From CAVVNN01 sp963749605 (lineage in GTDB: Bacteria; Actinomycetota; Thermoleophilia; Solirubrobacterales; 70-9): 64,000 bases of DNA. The stretch is from contig CAVVNN010000002.1 in NCBI GenBank assembly GCA_963749605.1, forward strand, positions 620,001-684,000, in the 5' to 3' direction. Position 1 is the stretch's first letter, and every line of letters starts with the position of its first letter. Shown here in pieces: positions 23,374-31,724 of this stretch. The notes under the pieces are model-generated. The model saw nothing but the letters and a program-made list of their open reading frames with translations. It was not told where the DNA came from and ran no database searches. Both the position numbers and the translations under genes were made by a program.

Positions 23374-23961
23374 ATGCTGAGCGACTTCACAGCGCTCCCG
23401 CCGAATCTCCCCATCCCCGAGGATGACGGAGCCGCCGACCACCTGCCGGACCTTGAGGTGCCCTCGCTGGCGCTGCCGTCGACGCTGGGCGGTTCGACCG
23501 ACCCGGCAACGCTCGCCGCCACGCGAGTGGTCGCCTACGTCTACCCGCGGACCGGGACTCCCGGCCAAGCCTCGCCGGCGGGCTGGGACGACATCCCCGG
23601 CGCGCGCGGATGCACCCCACAGAGCTGCGCCTACCGCGACAGCCTCGCCGAGTTCGGCCGGCTCGGCGCCACCGTCGTTGGGATCAGCGCCCAGAGCCCC
23701 AGCGAACAGCGCGAGTTCGCCGAGCGGGAGCACATCACATTTGCGCTGCTCAGCGACACCGGCCTCCGCCTCGCGGCGGAGCTGCGGATGCCTACTTTCG
23801 AGGCGGAGGGCATGACGCTCTACAAGCGGCTGACCCTCGTCGCCGAGGCCGGGAGGATCGTCAAGGCCTTCTACCCCGTCTTCCCGCCCGACCGCAACGC
23901 CGCCGAGGTACTGACCTGGCTTGCCGCCCGCCCGGCCCCGGAGGGCCAGGCGAGCGATTGA
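23374..23961 (+). CDS. Peroxiredoxin (AhpC/TSA-type, PrxQ-like)
   Basis: A 195-residue protein starting at ATG 23374 behind AGGA. It has a thioredoxin fold: VVAYVYPRTGTPG, then GARGCTPQSCAYRD with two cysteines separated by four residues, as in the peroxidatic/resolving pair of PrxQ/BCP proteins, and the GISAQSPSEQREFAEREHITFALLSD strand. It reduces peroxides using thiols. The stop codon abuts the 3' end of the convergently transcribed tmRNA with no gap. Confidence 0.85.
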   Translation: MLSDFTALPPNLPIPEDDGAADHLPDLEVPSLALPSTLGGSTDPATLAATRVVAYVYPRTGTPGQASPAGWDDIPGARGCTPQSCAYRDSLAEFGRLGATVVGISAQSPSEQREFAEREHITFALLSDTGLRLAAELRMPTFEAEGMTLYKRLTLVAEAGRIVKAFYPVFPPDRNAAEVLTWLAARPAPEGQASD

Positions 23962-24319
23962 TGGAGGCGGCCGGACTTGAACCGGCGTCCCTGGTCGTAG
24001 TGCGATGGCGTCTACAGGCATAGCCGGCGCTTGATTCTCGTCTCCCGGGGTCCGCGCCGGCGGGCACTGCGGGAGCCAGAGCCCTCTTAGATGTCCCCTG
24101 GCGGACGGGGCGATCCACCTGGGTGAGCCCGCTTTTGAAGCCGGTGCCCCTCCCTGCGGGCGAGGGAGGACCGACTCTCATCGCTTAGCTACTAACTAAG
24201 CGGCGAGGGCGAACTCATGGTCCGCACGTATTGGTTTTTGCCGGGGTTTAACGAGGCCTCCGGCAACCTCGACCTGCAACCTTTCGCACGGACCGACCAC
24301 GTCGAAGCCTGTCGCCCCC
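23962..24319 (-). ncRNA. ssrA: Transfer-messenger RNA (tmRNA)
   Basis: About 358 nt on the minus strand. The 5' end GGGGGCGACAGGCTTCGACG pairs its first seven bases with CGCCTCC at the 3' end. The T-arm GGTTCAAGTCCGG precedes that end, giving the tRNA-like domain. CCA is not encoded; the sequence ends in the discriminator A. The tag reading frame ends GAG TTC GCC CTC GCC GCT TAG (E-F-A-L-A-A), preceded by A-D-H. The resume codon cannot be fixed by eye. A CTTAG/CTAAG helix follows the stop. It rescues stalled ribosomes with SmpB, encoded nearby. Confidence 0.93.
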
Positions 24320-24336
24320 GTGCTATGTGCCTCTCG

Positions 24337-24342
24337 ATTGTA
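24337..24342 (-). promoter_or_regulatory. Candidate -10 box of ssrA
   Basis: TACAAT on the minus strand, 17 nt before the mature 5' end, which is compatible with a short precursor trimmed by RNase P. Confidence 0.4.
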
Positions 24343-24405
24343 CGGTGTCGAGCGTAGTGGTCGCCATGAGCAGGCGAGGACGCCGTATGACGGCGGCTGG
24401 GGCCG

Positions 24406-26028
24406 TCAGACGGTCGAGCGTCTCTTCAGGTCTTCGAGCAACTCGGTCGGGAAGCCGGCCACCTGGTCGAGGTCGTCGACCGACTGGAAGCGCCCGAGGC
24501 GCTCGCGGTGCGCAAGCAGCCGCGTCGCCTGGGTCACCGACAGGTTCTGCGCCCGCAGCTGTTCGAAGGTGACCGAATTGAGGTCGATCGCGCCTCCGGG
24601 CTGGGTCGTTGCGGCCGGGGGCGGCTCGGGCGGAGCCACCGGGGGCTGGGGCGGCGGCGCCGGGGGTGGCGGTGGCGGTGGCGGTGGAGGAGGCTCCAAC
24701 GGGGGCGGCGGCTCCGGAGGCGGTGGCGGCTGCAGGGGCTCGGGGGGCTGAGGCGCTGGGGGCTGAGGCAGGGAGAGCCCCTCGCCTGCGCCAGCCTGCA
24801 CGGAGCGAACCACCGCCTGCTCCGCTTCGGCCGCACGGCGCTCGGCCTCGCGGGCTCGCTCTTCGGCCTGGGCGACGCTTTCCTCCATCTCCCGCAGGCG
24901 CTGCCTGCGCTCCTCCGCCTCCGAATTGAGCTCCACGAGGCGCTGCGCCTCGGCGCTGCGACGCTGCGCTGCTTGGGTCCGCTCCTCGATCTGGCGCAGG
25001 CGCTCCTGCGCTTCCTCCAACGAGCGCTCCTGGACCTGCCGCTGCTGCGCGAGGCTCTGTTCGGCAGTCTGCAGATCCGCAACCGGAGCGGGCGGCGCCA
25101 TGCCCATGCTCTGCGTCGTCTGGCCGGCCTGGGCGGCGGCCTCGCGCGTTTCGGCCTCGCGCTGGATGCGCTCGGCCTCCTCGATGCGACGGTCCGCCTC
25201 GGCACGGATCCGCTCCTCCTCGCGCTGGATCTCCCCCACCTTTGCGCGAACCCTCTCTTCTGCGGCGGCGGGGTCGTAGGCGCTCGGCGCCGGCGAAACG
25301 ACACCGGCCACCGGAGGCGGCCCGGGGGCGGGCGGCTCGACGGAGGGAACCGCGGGCATGGGAGCGACGGGCGGCGCTGCCGGCGCCTGTGGCGCGGGCG
25401 CCGCGGCCGGCTGCCCCCCGCCGGCCTGAGCTCCACGCTGCAGCAGCTCGCGCTCATGCGCGGCACGCGCGGCGGCGAGCTGCTGCTCCGCCTTCGCCGC
25501 TTCCTTCTGCTGCCGCCGCCCGCCGCCGCGACCCTTGCCGCGCTTCGCCGCCCTCTCTTCCTTGCGGCGCTTCGCCTCCGCTTGGCGGCCTTTGCGGTGC
25601 TCCAGCCGCGCCGCGCGCTGCTGCTCGCGGTCCTTCTGGCGTTTCTCCTTTGCGCTTTCGGGCTGAGCCGGCGTGGGCGGCGGCGCCGATGCGGGTGCGA
25701 CGCCCAGGGGAGGCTGGGAACCCGCCGGGTGCGATGTGGCGGGAAGCTCTGCAGTCTGGGCCGCGGCCGGCTCGGCGACGGGGGGAGCCGACGGAGCCGC
25801 AGCTTGCTTTTCCTGCGCCTTCTCTTTGCTGCGACGCTGCGTGACGCGGACGACGAGCAGCAACAGCAGGATCGCGACCAAGAGCCCGACGACGAAGTAC
25901 TCGGTGTGGTCGCTCACATAATTCCCGGCCTTGTTCGGAAAGGATTCGGCCTGGGCCTGGGCGGGAACGACTAGGCCAAGCGTTGCAAGCCCGGTGACCG
26001 ACGAGAACAGGAGCAAACGGTTGTGCAT
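24406..26028 (-). CDS. Membrane-anchored coiled-coil protein with polyproline tract and C-terminal HhH domain
   Basis: A 540-residue protein from ATG 26028 (AAAGGA upstream). Order: signal peptide (to about 27, VVPAQAQA), one transmembrane helix (about 43-62), a K/R/E/Q-rich segment (about 110-190), a P/A-rich stretch, a long coiled coil of E/R/A heptads (about 260-420), a polyproline tract (about 440-480) and a C-terminal ComEA-like helix-hairpin-helix (IDLNSVTFEQLRAQ...LGRFQSVDDLDQVAGF). HhH motifs bind DNA non-specifically. If the transmembrane helix is real and the bulk is cytoplasmic, it could tether DNA to the membrane; topology is not certain. It lies between ssrA and smpB. Confidence 0.7.
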   Translation of the reverse strand: MHNRLLLFSSVTGLATLGLVVPAQAQAESFPNKAGNYVSDHTEYFVVGLLVAILLLLLVVRVTQRRSKEKAQEKQAAAPSAPPVAEPAAAQTAELPATSHPAGSQPPLGVAPASAPPPTPAQPESAKEKRQKDREQQRAARLEHRKGRQAEAKRRKEERAAKRGKGRGGGRRQQKEAAKAEQQLAAARAAHERELLQRGAQAGGGQPAAAPAPQAPAAPPVAPMPAVPSVEPPAPGPPPVAGVVSPAPSAYDPAAAEERVRAKVGEIQREEERIRAEADRRIEEAERIQREAETREAAAQAGQTTQSMGMAPPAPVADLQTAEQSLAQQRQVQERSLEEAQERLRQIEERTQAAQRRSAEAQRLVELNSEAEERRQRLREMEESVAQAEERAREAERRAAEAEQAVVRSVQAGAGEGLSLPQPPAPQPPEPLQPPPPPEPPPPLEPPPPPPPPPPPAPPPQPPVAPPEPPPAATTQPGGAIDLNSVTFEQLRAQNLSVTQATRLLAHRERLGRFQSVDDLDQVAGFPTELLEDLKRRSTV

Positions 26029-26114
26029 GGCCCTGCATCCTTTCATGTGCGGCGCGTCATGCAAGCCCCTCGGCGACCTCTGCCTCAGCCGATGTTCGAC
26101 TCTGCCCATCGCGT

Positions 26115-26600
26115 TCACCGCATCCGGCCCTTGAAGTCGCGCTCGACTTCGCGGCGCACGTCGCGGTCGGCGATCTCCCGCCGCCGGTCGCGCCCCTCCT
26201 TGCCGCGAGCCAGGGCCAGCTCGACCTTTGCCCGCGACCCCTTGAAGTAGATCCTGGTGGGAATCAGGGTCAGCCCCTTCTGAGCCGTCTTGCCGACAAG
26301 GCGCTCGATCTCGGCCCGGTGCAGGAGCAGCTTGCGCGGACGCTCGGGCTCGTGGTTCTCGGTGCTCGCCGGCTCATACGGCGGAATGTGGAGGTTGCGC
26401 AGCCAGACCTCGCCGTCGTCGACGACCGCGTAGGCGTCGGTCATCTGCGCCTTGCCCCCGCGCAGCGACTTGACCTCGGAGCCACGCAGCACGATCCCCG
26501 CCTCCAGCTTCTCGACCAGCTCGAATTTGTGGCGGGCGCGACGGTTGGTCGCGACGTCGCCCGAGGCCGGCTCGCGCTTCTTCTTCTGCTTCTTAGCCAT
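26115..26600 (-). CDS. smpB: SsrA-binding protein SmpB
   Basis: A 161-residue protein. The start is ATG 26600, followed by the basic tail AKKQKKKREPA and then VATNRRARHKFELVEKLEAGIVLRGSEVKSLRGG, the SmpB core. Further motifs are HIPPYEPAS, RKLLLHRAEIERL and LTLIPTRIYFKGSRAKVELALARGK; the C-terminal helix is basic (DRRREIADRDVRREVERDFK). It delivers tmRNA to stalled ribosomes. It overlaps the end of the RNB exonuclease gene by 8 bp, in a run ftsE-ftsX-S41-rnr-smpB. Confidence 0.97.
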   Translation of the reverse strand: MAKKQKKKREPASGDVATNRRARHKFELVEKLEAGIVLRGSEVKSLRGGKAQMTDAYAVVDDGEVWLRNLHIPPYEPASTENHEPERPRKLLLHRAEIERLVGKTAQKGLTLIPTRIYFKGSRAKVELALARGKEGRDRRREIADRDVRREVERDFKGRMR

Positions 26601-28155
26601 CGCCCGGCTCCAGGTCGACACGACCCCGCGGGGCTTCCACCCGCGAGACCTTGACCGAGACCGGATCTCCAAGCCGAATCCGGCTCCCCGAGCTGCGGCC
26701 GATCAGCGCGGTCTCGGTCTGATCCAGCTTGAAGTACTCACCGCGCATGGCGCGGGCGGGGAGGAAGCCCTCGTAGACGTCGCCGAGCTCGCCGCCGAAG
26801 GAGACGAAGGCGCCACTGCGGATCACCCCCGATACCTCCCCCTCGAACTCCGCCTCCCAGCCGCGCTCGAACAGCTCGCGATCGAGCAGGTAGGCGGCGC
26901 AGACATCGTCGGCGTCGCGCTCGATCCGCGCCGAATCGCGCTCGCGCTCCGAGCAGTGGGCGGCCGCCATCCGCGCCTCTGCAGTGCTCGGCGCCTCCTC
27001 CCCCTCCCCCAGCGCCGCCAGCAGCGCCCGGTGGACGACAAGGTCCGGGTAGCGGCGGATCGGCGAGGTGAAGTGGGAGTAGGCGGGGCTGCCGAGCCCG
27101 GCGTGGCCGGTGTTCCGCTCGCTGTATTGGGCCTGTTTGAGGGAGCGCAGCACGAGCGATGTATACGCCTCGCGACCATGCCCGCGCCGCCTCGCCTCGC
27201 GCAGCGCCAGCCGGCTGCACTCCGCCGCGACCTCTCCCGCCTGGCGCGGGGAGAGGGACTCGCGCAGCGGCGGCGTCGGCACCCCCAGCGCGTGCAGCTG
27301 GGCGAGAAGGCGCTCGATCCGAGGCGGGTCGGGCTGGGCGTGGACGCGATAGATCGCCGGCACGCGCTTTCGCTCCAGGAGCTGCGCCACCTGTTCGTTG
27401 GTGAGGATCATCAGGCGCTCGATCAAGCGGTGCGACTCGGTCTGCCGCACACCGCGGGCGCCGCAGACGTTGCCGGCCGAGTCGAAGCGGAACTCCGGCT
27501 CGAAGGACTCGACGTCGAGACTGGTCGTGCCGCGCCGCTCGCTCAGCGCCGCGGCCACCTCACGCGCTGCGCCGAGCGGCTCGGCGACGTGCTCGGGCGC
27601 CGTCGCGCGGCCGGCGAAGATGGCGTCGAGCCGGTCGTAATCGAGGCGCTCGTCGGAGCGGACGCGGCTGCGGTAGAAACGGGCCGAGCGCGGCGCGGCG
27701 TCCGGTCCCAGCTCGATCTCGGCGGTGACCGCGAGCCGCTCGACCCCGGGAGCGAGGCTGCACGCGTCGCTGCTCAGGGCGTGGGGCAGCATCGGCTCCA
27801 CCGCGCCCGGGACATAGGTGCTGTTCGCCCGCTGCCGCGCCTCGCGGTCGAGCGGGGTGCCGGGGCGCACGTGGGCGGCGACGTCGGCGATGTGCACCCA
27901 GAGGCGAGCGCCGTCCCCCTCGCGCTGCGCCGAGACCGCGTCGTCGAAGTCGCGGGCGGTGGCAGGGTCGACGGTGAAGGTGAGCAGATCGGTGAGATCG
28001 CGGCGTGCTCCCGCGTGAGCGCCGGCGACGGCGGCCGCCTCTCCCGCTTCGACCTCGAGCGCCGCGCGGAACCCGCGGTGGCCGAGCCGTTCTCGCAGCA
28101 GCGCCTCGACCGCATCTCGCGCCCGCTTCGGCTTGCCGCCCCCCCGCCGGCTCAA
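26593..28155 (-). CDS. rnr: RNB-family 3'-5' exoribonuclease (RNase R/II type)
   Basis: A 520-residue protein starting with TTG at 28155, overlapping the S41 protease stop (TTGA). The RNB catalytic domain is complete: DPATARDFDDAVS (metal-binding aspartates), WVHIADVAAHVRPG, LMILTNEQVAQ and SHFTSPIRRYPDLVVHRALL. A short C-terminal S1-like part (GVIRSGAFVSFGGELGDVYEGFLP) follows. It is shorter than canonical RNase R and shows no N-terminal cold-shock domains. Next to smpB and ssrA it probably degrades non-stop mRNA released by trans-translation. Confidence 0.9.
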   Translation of the reverse strand: MSRRGGGKPKRARDAVEALLRERLGHRGFRAALEVEAGEAAAVAGAHAGARRDLTDLLTFTVDPATARDFDDAVSAQREGDGARLWVHIADVAAHVRPGTPLDREARQRANSTYVPGAVEPMLPHALSSDACSLAPGVERLAVTAEIELGPDAAPRSARFYRSRVRSDERLDYDRLDAIFAGRATAPEHVAEPLGAAREVAAALSERRGTTSLDVESFEPEFRFDSAGNVCGARGVRQTESHRLIERLMILTNEQVAQLLERKRVPAIYRVHAQPDPPRIERLLAQLHALGVPTPPLRESLSPRQAGEVAAECSRLALREARRRGHGREAYTSLVLRSLKQAQYSERNTGHAGLGSPAYSHFTSPIRRYPDLVVHRALLAALGEGEEAPSTAEARMAAAHCSERERDSARIERDADDVCAAYLLDRELFERGWEAEFEGEVSGVIRSGAFVSFGGELGDVYEGFLPARAMRGEYFKLDQTETALIGRSSGSRIRLGDPVSVKVSRVEAPRGRVDLEPGDG

Positions 28156-29351
28156 CCTTCGACCCGGCCGGGAAGCCGGGCCACCAGCACTCCCAGGGCT
28201 CGCTGCATCGCCTCGTCGGCCCTGGTCCTGAGGTCGTCTCGCGCCCGCACGTCTGGATGGATTCCCTTGCCCGCCAGGTTGGTCCCGTTGGGAGTGAAGT
28301 ACTCGCCGATCGTCAGCTTCAGCGCGCCGCCGTTGGAGAGTCCGACCTCCTGCTGGAAGACGCCCTTGCCGTAGGAGCGGGTGCCGACCACGGTGGCGCC
28401 GGCGTCATCGGCCAGCGCCGCGGTGAGGATCTCCGCCGCCGAGGCGGTGTTGCGATCGATGAGGACGACCAGCGGCCGCTTGGGAAGGTTGCCGCCGACG
28501 GTCTTGTAGACCGAGTGGCCCTGGGTCCGCGAGTCGGTGCTGACGACGACTTCGTCCTTGGGCAGGAAGATGCTCGCGGTCAGGACCGCCTCCTCGAGCA
28601 GGCCGCCGCCGTTGCCGCGCAGGTCGAGCACGATCCCTTCGGCGCCCTGCCGCTCCACCTTCTCCACGGCGCGGCGCAGCTGACCGTGGGCGCCGTCGCT
28701 GAAGGCCGCGAGACGGATGTAGCCGAGCTTGCGCCCGTTCACGGTCCTGACCTCGCTCGTCGTGGTCGGCAGCCTCACCTGGGCGCGGGTCAGCCGCAGG
28801 TCGCGGACCCTGCCACTGTGCGGGTCGAGCACGCCGACGACGACGTCGGTGCCTTCCGGGCCCTTGATCTTGGCCGTCGACACTTCGCTGCTCTGCCCGG
28901 CGATCGAGCGGCCGTCGACCGAGACGATCACGTCACCGACCTCGATCCCGGCACGCTGCGCCGGGGAGCCGTGGAAGACGCGGCCGACCCGCAGGCCCCG
29001 CTTCACTCCGGTCACCACCAGGCCGATGCCGGAGAAGCGGCCCTCGATCTCGTCGTTGAAGCTCTTCAGGCTCTGAGGCGAGAAGTAGTCGGAGAAGCGG
29101 TCGCCGAACCGTTTCCGCAGCTCCCGCACCATCCCCTGGAGCGAGGCGTTGCCAAGCTCGGTCTGCCCGACCGGCCGGTAGTAGTTGTCCTGGATCAATT
29201 CGGTCGCTTCGGCGGTGAGGCCACCAGAGGAATCGACGAACCGGTTGCGCAGGAAGGGGGGCATCCTGGCCGGGTGCCCGCCGATCCAGATGCCAGCGCA
29301 GAGCATGAAGAGCAGGGCGGCTGTCACGGCCGCGGTCCGGGCGGCGTTCAT
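28152..29351 (-). CDS. ctpA: S41-family C-terminal processing peptidase
   Basis: A 399-residue protein with one N-terminal membrane anchor (AVTAALLFMLCAGIWIGG), a PDZ domain (about 125-200, FSGIGLVVTG...AGIEVGDVIVSVDGRSI) and the S41 catalytic core: LRGNGGGLLEEAV, the serine in NTASAAEILTAAL and the lysine in TRSYGKGVFQ. It acts outside the membrane, cleaving proteins near their C-termini. Tsp/Prc relatives are known to degrade SsrA-tagged exported proteins, so its place upstream of rnr-smpB is suggestive. Confidence 0.92.
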   Translation of the reverse strand: MNAARTAAVTAALLFMLCAGIWIGGHPARMPPFLRNRFVDSSGGLTAEATELIQDNYYRPVGQTELGNASLQGMVRELRKRFGDRFSDYFSPQSLKSFNDEIEGRFSGIGLVVTGVKRGLRVGRVFHGSPAQRAGIEVGDVIVSVDGRSIAGQSSEVSTAKIKGPEGTDVVVGVLDPHSGRVRDLRLTRAQVRLPTTTSEVRTVNGRKLGYIRLAAFSDGAHGQLRRAVEKVERQGAEGIVLDLRGNGGGLLEEAVLTASIFLPKDEVVVSTDSRTQGHSVYKTVGGNLPKRPLVVLIDRNTASAAEILTAALADDAGATVVGTRSYGKGVFQQEVGLSNGGALKLTIGEYFTPNGTNLAGKGIHPDVRARDDLRTRADEAMQRALGVLVARLPGRVEG

Positions 29352-29358
29352 GCCGGCC

Positions 29359-30288
29359 TCAGACCTTGAGGAAGCGCCGCAGCGTAACGCCGGAGCCGAT
29401 CGCCGAGACCAGCACCGCGGAGGCGAAGAGGATCGCGACCAGCAGCGGGAAGGACAGCGTCGAGTCGTTCTGCGCCGCCAAGAACGAGAAGGTGCTGCTG
29501 AGGGGGTCGACGATCGTGATCTTGCCCAGCCACAGGATCAGTATGGCCACCAGCCCGCCCGCGAAGCCGACGACGACGCCCTCGATCATGAACGGCCAGC
29601 GGATGAACCAGCGGGTGGCGCCGACCAGCCGCATCACCTCGACCTCGCGGCGGCGGGTGTAGATCGAGAGCCGGATCGTGTTGCCGACCAGCAGCAGCGA
29701 GGCGGCGATCAAAAGCGCGGTGATCACGCTGAGGACGATCTTCAGCGCGCCGGTCACCTGCTCGATCTTTTTCACCCCCTGCTGGGGTTCGAAGGTGGAG
29801 CCTTCGGTCGGGATGATCGAGGAGATCGGCTTCGGCTTGCCGTTCGGGCCCGGCGGGGTGACCGCGGCGCGCACCGCGTCCAGGTTGCTCGCGTCGTCGG
29901 CCTTGACCGAGAAGTTGGCCGGCAGCGGGTTATGGTGGTTGAGCTGGGTGATGGATTCTTCGACTTTCTTCTTCCCGTAGGAATCCTTGAATTCGGCCAG
30001 CGCCTCCGGCTTGGTGATGAAGCGCACGGCGGCGACGTGGGGGATTGCTTCCAGCCTGCGCTGGAGGTCGCTTATTTCCGCGTTGGTCGCGTCGTCGAAG
30101 ACCGGGACCCGGAATTCGAGGCTTTCGCGGATCTGGTCGCTCTTCGCCTGGGTGGTCTGGAAGACCGGGATCAGGACGCCGAGCAGGACCACGGTGACGA
30201 CCGTGGTGACGATCGCCGCCAGGCTCGGGGCGCCGTTGCGGCGCAGGGCCCGGAAGGCCTCGCGCGTGAAGAAGACGAGCCGGCTCAT
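29359..30288 (-). CDS. ftsX: Cell division protein FtsX
   Basis: A 309-residue protein. ATG 30288 shares a base with the ftsE stop (TGATG). It has the FtsX layout: short cytoplasmic N-terminus (FFTREAFRALRRNG), helix 1 (about 24-46), a large extracytoplasmic loop (about 47-180) with PHVAAVRFITKPEALAEFKD, and three C-terminal helices around LSIYTRRREVEVMRLVGATRWFIRWPFMIEG. It pairs with FtsE to control peptidoglycan hydrolases at the septum. Confidence 0.95.
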   Translation of the reverse strand: MSRLVFFTREAFRALRRNGAPSLAAIVTTVVTVVLLGVLIPVFQTTQAKSDQIRESLEFRVPVFDDATNAEISDLQRRLEAIPHVAAVRFITKPEALAEFKDSYGKKKVEESITQLNHHNPLPANFSVKADDASNLDAVRAAVTPPGPNGKPKPISSIIPTEGSTFEPQQGVKKIEQVTGALKIVLSVITALLIAASLLLVGNTIRLSIYTRRREVEVMRLVGATRWFIRWPFMIEGVVVGFAGGLVAILILWLGKITIVDPLSSTFSFLAAQNDSTLSFPLLVAILFASAVLVSAIGSGVTLRRFLKV

Positions 30289-31130
30289 CAGAACAGGGAC
30301 TCGCTGCCGTGTCCGTTGGTCTGGCCCTCGGGGCCGACGCCCATCTCGGCCCGCATCCGCAGGCCGAACTCGGTCGTCGACTCCTCGGTGTAGCCGCCGC
30401 TGACCTCGTCGCGGACGACGCGACCCTCGTAGAGCTCGATCACGCGGCGGCGCATGTTGTCGACCATCTCGCGGTCGTGGGTGACGACGAGGACGGTCGT
30501 GCCGGTCTTGTTGATCCGGTAGAGAAGCTGCATCACGCCTATCGACGTCACCGGGTCGAGGTTGCCGCTCGGCTCGTCGGCGAGCAGCAGCGGCGGGTGA
30601 TTGACGAAGGCGCGGGCGATCGAGACGCGCTGCTGCTCGCCGCCGGAGAGCTGGTCGGGGTAGCTGTGCAGCTTGGTCGAGAGGCCGACCAGGCGCAGGG
30701 TCTCGGGCACCTGCTCGCGAATCTCGGCGCGGCTTGCGCCGATCACCTGCAGCGCGTAGGCGACGTTGTCGTAGACGGTGCGGTCGGGCAGCAGCTTGAA
30801 ATCCTGGAAGACGGTGCCGACGTTGCGCCGCAGCAGCGGGATCTTCTTCTCCGGCAGGGCGCCGATGTCGCGACCGGCGATCCGCACACTGCCCTCGGTC
30901 GCGTCCAGCTCCCGGATCAGCATCTTGATCAGGGTCGACTTGCCGCAACCCGTCGGGCCGACGAGGAAGACGAACTCGCCGCGGTTGATGGCGAGGGAGA
31001 CGCGGTCCAGAGCCATGTGGCCACCGGGATAGACCTTGGTCGTATCGCGCAGCTCGATGATCGGGGCGCCGCCGCGGCTGGCTCGCCGCGGATCGTCGTC
31101 GCGCTTCTGTCTCTTCTTAGCTCTGGCCAT
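30288..31130 (-). CDS. ftsE: Cell division ATP-binding protein FtsE
   Basis: A 280-residue protein starting at ATG 31130 with a basic N-terminal extension (ARAKKRQKRDDDPRR) before ELRDTTKVYPGG. Walker A GPTGCGKST, the FtsE-typical VGTVFQDFKLLPDRTVYDNVAYAL, signature LSGGEQQRVSIARA, Walker B LLLADEPSGNLDP and VTHDREMVD are all present. A C-terminal tail of about 35 residues is unusual but found in actinobacterial homologues. It is the first gene of ftsE-ftsX-ctpA-rnr-smpB. Confidence 0.96.
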   Translation of the reverse strand: MARAKKRQKRDDDPRRASRGGAPIIELRDTTKVYPGGHMALDRVSLAINRGEFVFLVGPTGCGKSTLIKMLIRELDATEGSVRIAGRDIGALPEKKIPLLRRNVGTVFQDFKLLPDRTVYDNVAYALQVIGASRAEIREQVPETLRLVGLSTKLHSYPDQLSGGEQQRVSIARAFVNHPPLLLADEPSGNLDPVTSIGVMQLLYRINKTGTTVLVVTHDREMVDNMRRRVIELYEGRVVRDEVSGGYTEESTTEFGLRMRAEMGVGPEGQTNGHGSESLF

Positions 31131-31316
31131 GCCCGGGTCTGGGGTCTGTTCTGCGGTTACAGGGTGACTCCTGCGCACCGCCGAGCGCGCAAGACCCCGC
31201 CCAACAAAAGGTTGGCGAAACCTTAGCTGATTGTTAGTGAACGTTCGTAATCGGCTCGCTGAGACTAAGAGCTTTCTCAGGCGGACTTCGCCTCCGGTTA
31301 GGGAACCGACCCGAAG

Positions 31317-31724
31317 ATGCCGTCGATGGACGACCTCCACCGCCTCGAAGCCAAGGGCCTTGCCCGCGCCAAGCTCCGCTCCAAACGGCGCCGCGTTTCC
31401 GCGATCCGTAGCCGCACCATTCGCGCAGCGCTGGCCCTGTTCGCGGTCGCCTGGGCGATCGTCTTCGGCCAGCTCGCGACCGGCAACGATCCGGCGCTCA
31501 GCCGTACCCACAGCACCCGCAAGCTGTTCGCCTCGACGCACCCGGGCAAGCAAGCTGACTCGTCCACCCAGCCGGCACCGGAATCCGAAGAAGAAAGCGC
31601 CGCGGCTGAAGTGGAATTCGCGCCGGAACCCGAAGTGGAAGTGGAACCCGAAGTGGAAGTGGAACCCGAAGTGGAAGTGGAACCCGCGCCCGAACCGGCG
31701 CCGGTCATCACCTCGGCCTCGTGA
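31317..31724 (+). CDS. Small single-pass protein with EVEVEP repeats and TSAS end
   Basis: A 135-residue protein (a second ATG lies at 31326). A basic N-terminus is followed by one helix (about 39-53, ALALFAVAWAIVFG), then QLATGNDPALS and an acidic E/P/V-rich tail with three identical EVEVEP units, ending PAPVITSAS. The TGA overlaps the GTG of the ferric-reductase-like gene (GTGA), so the two are coupled. The 35420-35767 protein has the same plan: helix, QLSTGKDPSLS, and an end in PVTSAS. The function is unknown. The glutamates are coded almost only by GAA. Confidence 0.65.
   Translation: MPSMDDLHRLEAKGLARAKLRSKRRRVSAIRSRTIRAALALFAVAWAIVFGQLATGNDPALSRTHSTRKLFASTHPGKQADSSTQPAPESEEESAAAEVEFAPEPEVEVEPEVEVEPEVEVEPAPEPAPVITSAS
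31632..31685 (+). repeat. Three perfect 18-bp tandem repeats
   Basis: GAAGTGGAAGTGGAACCC occurs at 31632, 31650 and 31668 without mismatch, coding EVEVEP each time. Confidence 0.9.

Noticed and set aside
24640..24740. G/C-rich simple repeat that could suggest a mobile or CRISPR element
   Set aside because: It codes the polyproline tract of the HhH protein in frame; there are no spacers or direct repeats of CRISPR type.
31264..31280. CTGAGA motif suggesting a TPP riboswitch upstream of the 31317 gene
   Set aside because: Only the hexamer matches; the rest of the THI-box core is absent and the gene is not a thiamine gene.
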